Positions 55,701 through 58,700 of a DNA stretch of 64,000 nucleotides are shown here, one piece after another. Source of the stretch: Arcuatula senhousia (Eukaryota > Mollusca > Bivalvia > Mytilida > Mytilidae); the NCBI GenBank assembly GCA_963971305.1, contig OZ020307.1, positions 51,705,702 through 51,769,701 of the forward strand, in the 5' to 3' direction. The position numbers and the translations under genes are program-made. Under the pieces are notes generated by a model that ran no database searches, was not told where the DNA came from, and saw only the letters and a list, made by a program, of their open reading frames with translations. Position 1 is the stretch's first letter, and each line of letters starts with the position of its first letter.

Positions 55701-58700
55701 TGGAGGTGTCACTTTTGGTGCTTCTACAAAAAAAAATATTGGATTCATTTAAATCAAGAAATATAAATCTTAATTTCAAATCAAAGTGTTTATAGATATA
55801 AATCTGTCTTTCTAACTGATTCTTAGATGATACATGTATACTAACATGCATGCATAAAACATCAACATTAACATACACTTTTTGTTTTCAATTTTTTTTT
55901 TGAATTTTGCCTATTAGGTAAATCATTTTTTCTCCTTTGATAGGTTTTGTGCTTTACTCAACTGCTGTGCTAACTTTTATTCAAATATGTTGAGCTATTT
56001 AATCTGTATTTTCAAGTTATCATCTGAACAACCATCAGGAGAACAGACTTTGCCACTTTGTATGGTGGATTAGAAACGGTACAACCAAGTCTCAATGAGT
56101 TTTTCAAGAACATAAGAATATTTCTATGTTCAAAGGGGCATAACTCTAACACAAACAGGTAAATCATTTTTTTCAGTAGATCTGAAAAATATTTTTAAAT
56201 TAAATTTACATGAGCAATTAAAAATTCAAAGTTAAAACTTAGATTTCCAATATATAATACTGTATAAATGGTAATTTTTGTCTTATTTCATGATTCACAT
56301 TCAGACTCAAAATTCAAAATCACATAATTTTTTTTGTTAGTATTCTTATTCGTAGGAAGAGATGTAAAAATCCATTATCTGCAAAACATTTTACAACTAA
56401 AAATTACCAGTTGAACAGTATTACACTAGACTCCAGATAGATTCAACTCTACATCAACACTTACCATTGACCTTTAATTCATAGGTCAGACTGACATTGG
56501 TGTCCTTAATATAACATTTATAAAATCCCTGGTCTGTCACCTGTAGGTTTGATATCGTTAACATGTACGATACAGGTGAATCTAGAAATAGAAAGAACAA
56601 ACATATAACAAGAGTATTGAAAGTCGGAAAAAACAAAAAACAGTGGAACCTGCCTAAAACCTACTGTCAACAGGGAAAATATTTGTGCGTTTATTTTCTC
56701 AGTTGGGGGACTGAATTTTAGTGTGTGCAGTTTTGAATTTGCACTGTAATGTTATTGTCCATAGACTACAATGGAGTACAAATATACTTGTACCCGTTTA
56801 GTTTTCACCCTAGTAATGTCACTGGGAAAATTGCAAAAATAAACTGCCGTGAACTGCATTAACAATATAACAAACTAAATGATTGATTCAGTTAAGACAG
56901 TTGTTCAGTTTATATAAATTTAAAATAAATAGAGATATTGGTTCAGTTAAGATAGTTGTTCCGTTTGTACAAATTTAAATTGTAAAGAGATTAAAAGCAG
57001 TGACTATAAAGTGTTATTTTGGTGCAACATTTTAAAATTTTCGTTTTCATGAGTTTTTAATGATTTCTATTTTTTTTCTCATGTTTTCATCTTGACATGG
57101 TTGTACATGCTCCAATAAAAGATAAAAGTACAAACTGTTGGTGCATTAAAATGTAGTACTTTAAATATTAACTAAGTTTAAACATATTTATTTACCCTGG
57201 ATAGGGAAACAAGCTTAATGCTTATATTAATCCCTCTCCAGCTAGCAGATTGCGAGTGTGGCCTTTGTAGCGGCCCCCATTGAGCCTACTCTTATCGAAC
57301 TCTACAAAGGGGTTTTTAACATCCATGGGGTATTGCTCTCCCATACACGGGACAACCTTTTTTCGTCCCTTCCGAAGGACTAGCATTGGTTCTTGAGACC
57401 ATCCTCGCAAATTGTGTCAAGAGAGAGTGGAAAATTGGTTCATGAAATTTTCACCCCTGACGAGGATCGAACCACGAACCACGGTGTTAGTAGCCCGACG
57501 CGTTTACCACTACACCACCGGCTCTCATAAACATTAACTCGAGACCATATCTCAAAAACATTTAGTTTTAGTTTTAACAGAAACATATATGCATGTTTTT
57601 TTTTTCCTTAGTACATATTATATAGCTAAGCCTTTTTTTCGCATGGTATTTCACTCTTTTTTAAATTCTTACAAATTGTATCTTCTTAAGTAACATTTAT
57701 TCAAATACCATGGACAAATTTATTTATGTTGGGTAAATTTTTGTGGTCCTCCCAACATTTCTTTGGATATTTTTTGGTTTGCACATAAATGATATATTGC
57801 TAGAAGGTTCAAGTTTAAAATGGATTCTTAGTTTTGTGGTTGAATATTGGTACCACATGCATAACACTGAAACCACATTGAATATATCATTTCGTTAAAC
57901 ATATTTCATTTTTAATAAAATTGTTTTGTGTTTCATTGAAATATCGGTTTTTCCATAATAGATTTTCCTTGTTTTGTATTTTTTTCTTTCTTACCATTAG
58001 TATCACCTTGGAGGACATCTATCTTAAATCGATTGACCTCATCCACCATTAACGTCTGGTCTTTGGAAATGATCTTGTGGTTTAAAAACTCCCAGATGAC
58101 CTAAACGTACAATTGAAAACATGAATAGCTTAATATCAACATATACATGTAAAATATTAATGTTTGCCTCTGATCTTGTGGTTTAAAAACTCCAAGATGA
58201 CATAAAAGTACAATTGAAAATATGACTAGCTTAGTATCAACATATAAAGTTTTATGGCATTTTGGTAAGTAACATGTACACCAAATCTCTCATTTTTCCC
58301 CACACATGGTCCTTCATAAACAGTATTTAGTTTTTATGATGGTACCCTGGCAGAGGAAACCATCAACTTATGCACAGGTTATTGACAAACCTAATTACAT
58401 ATACATGTAATGTAGGTATGCAATCGGCTTTTGCAGATTTAAAGGTTAAAACTTGAGCTCTCACCTGCATCTATAGAAAATTGACTTGTGGTGGATAATG
58501 TTGTATTTATACAAGAATTAACACTAAAGTAAGTCTCGCTTGCTGACACCATTGGAATACCAAAGTTTAATCAACCTTGGACTGACAGTTCTTGTGATAG
58601 AGATGCGCACGCAAAACCTAATTAACATTGCTATTACACATGCATGCTAAATTTCATCAACCTAGGACTTATAGTTCTTAGATATGTAGATGCTAAAAAA

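Noticed and set aside
57225..57525. Functional tRNA gene
   Set aside because: A- and B-box are present, but the head does not fold as a clean cloverleaf by eye and it continues into a SINE body.
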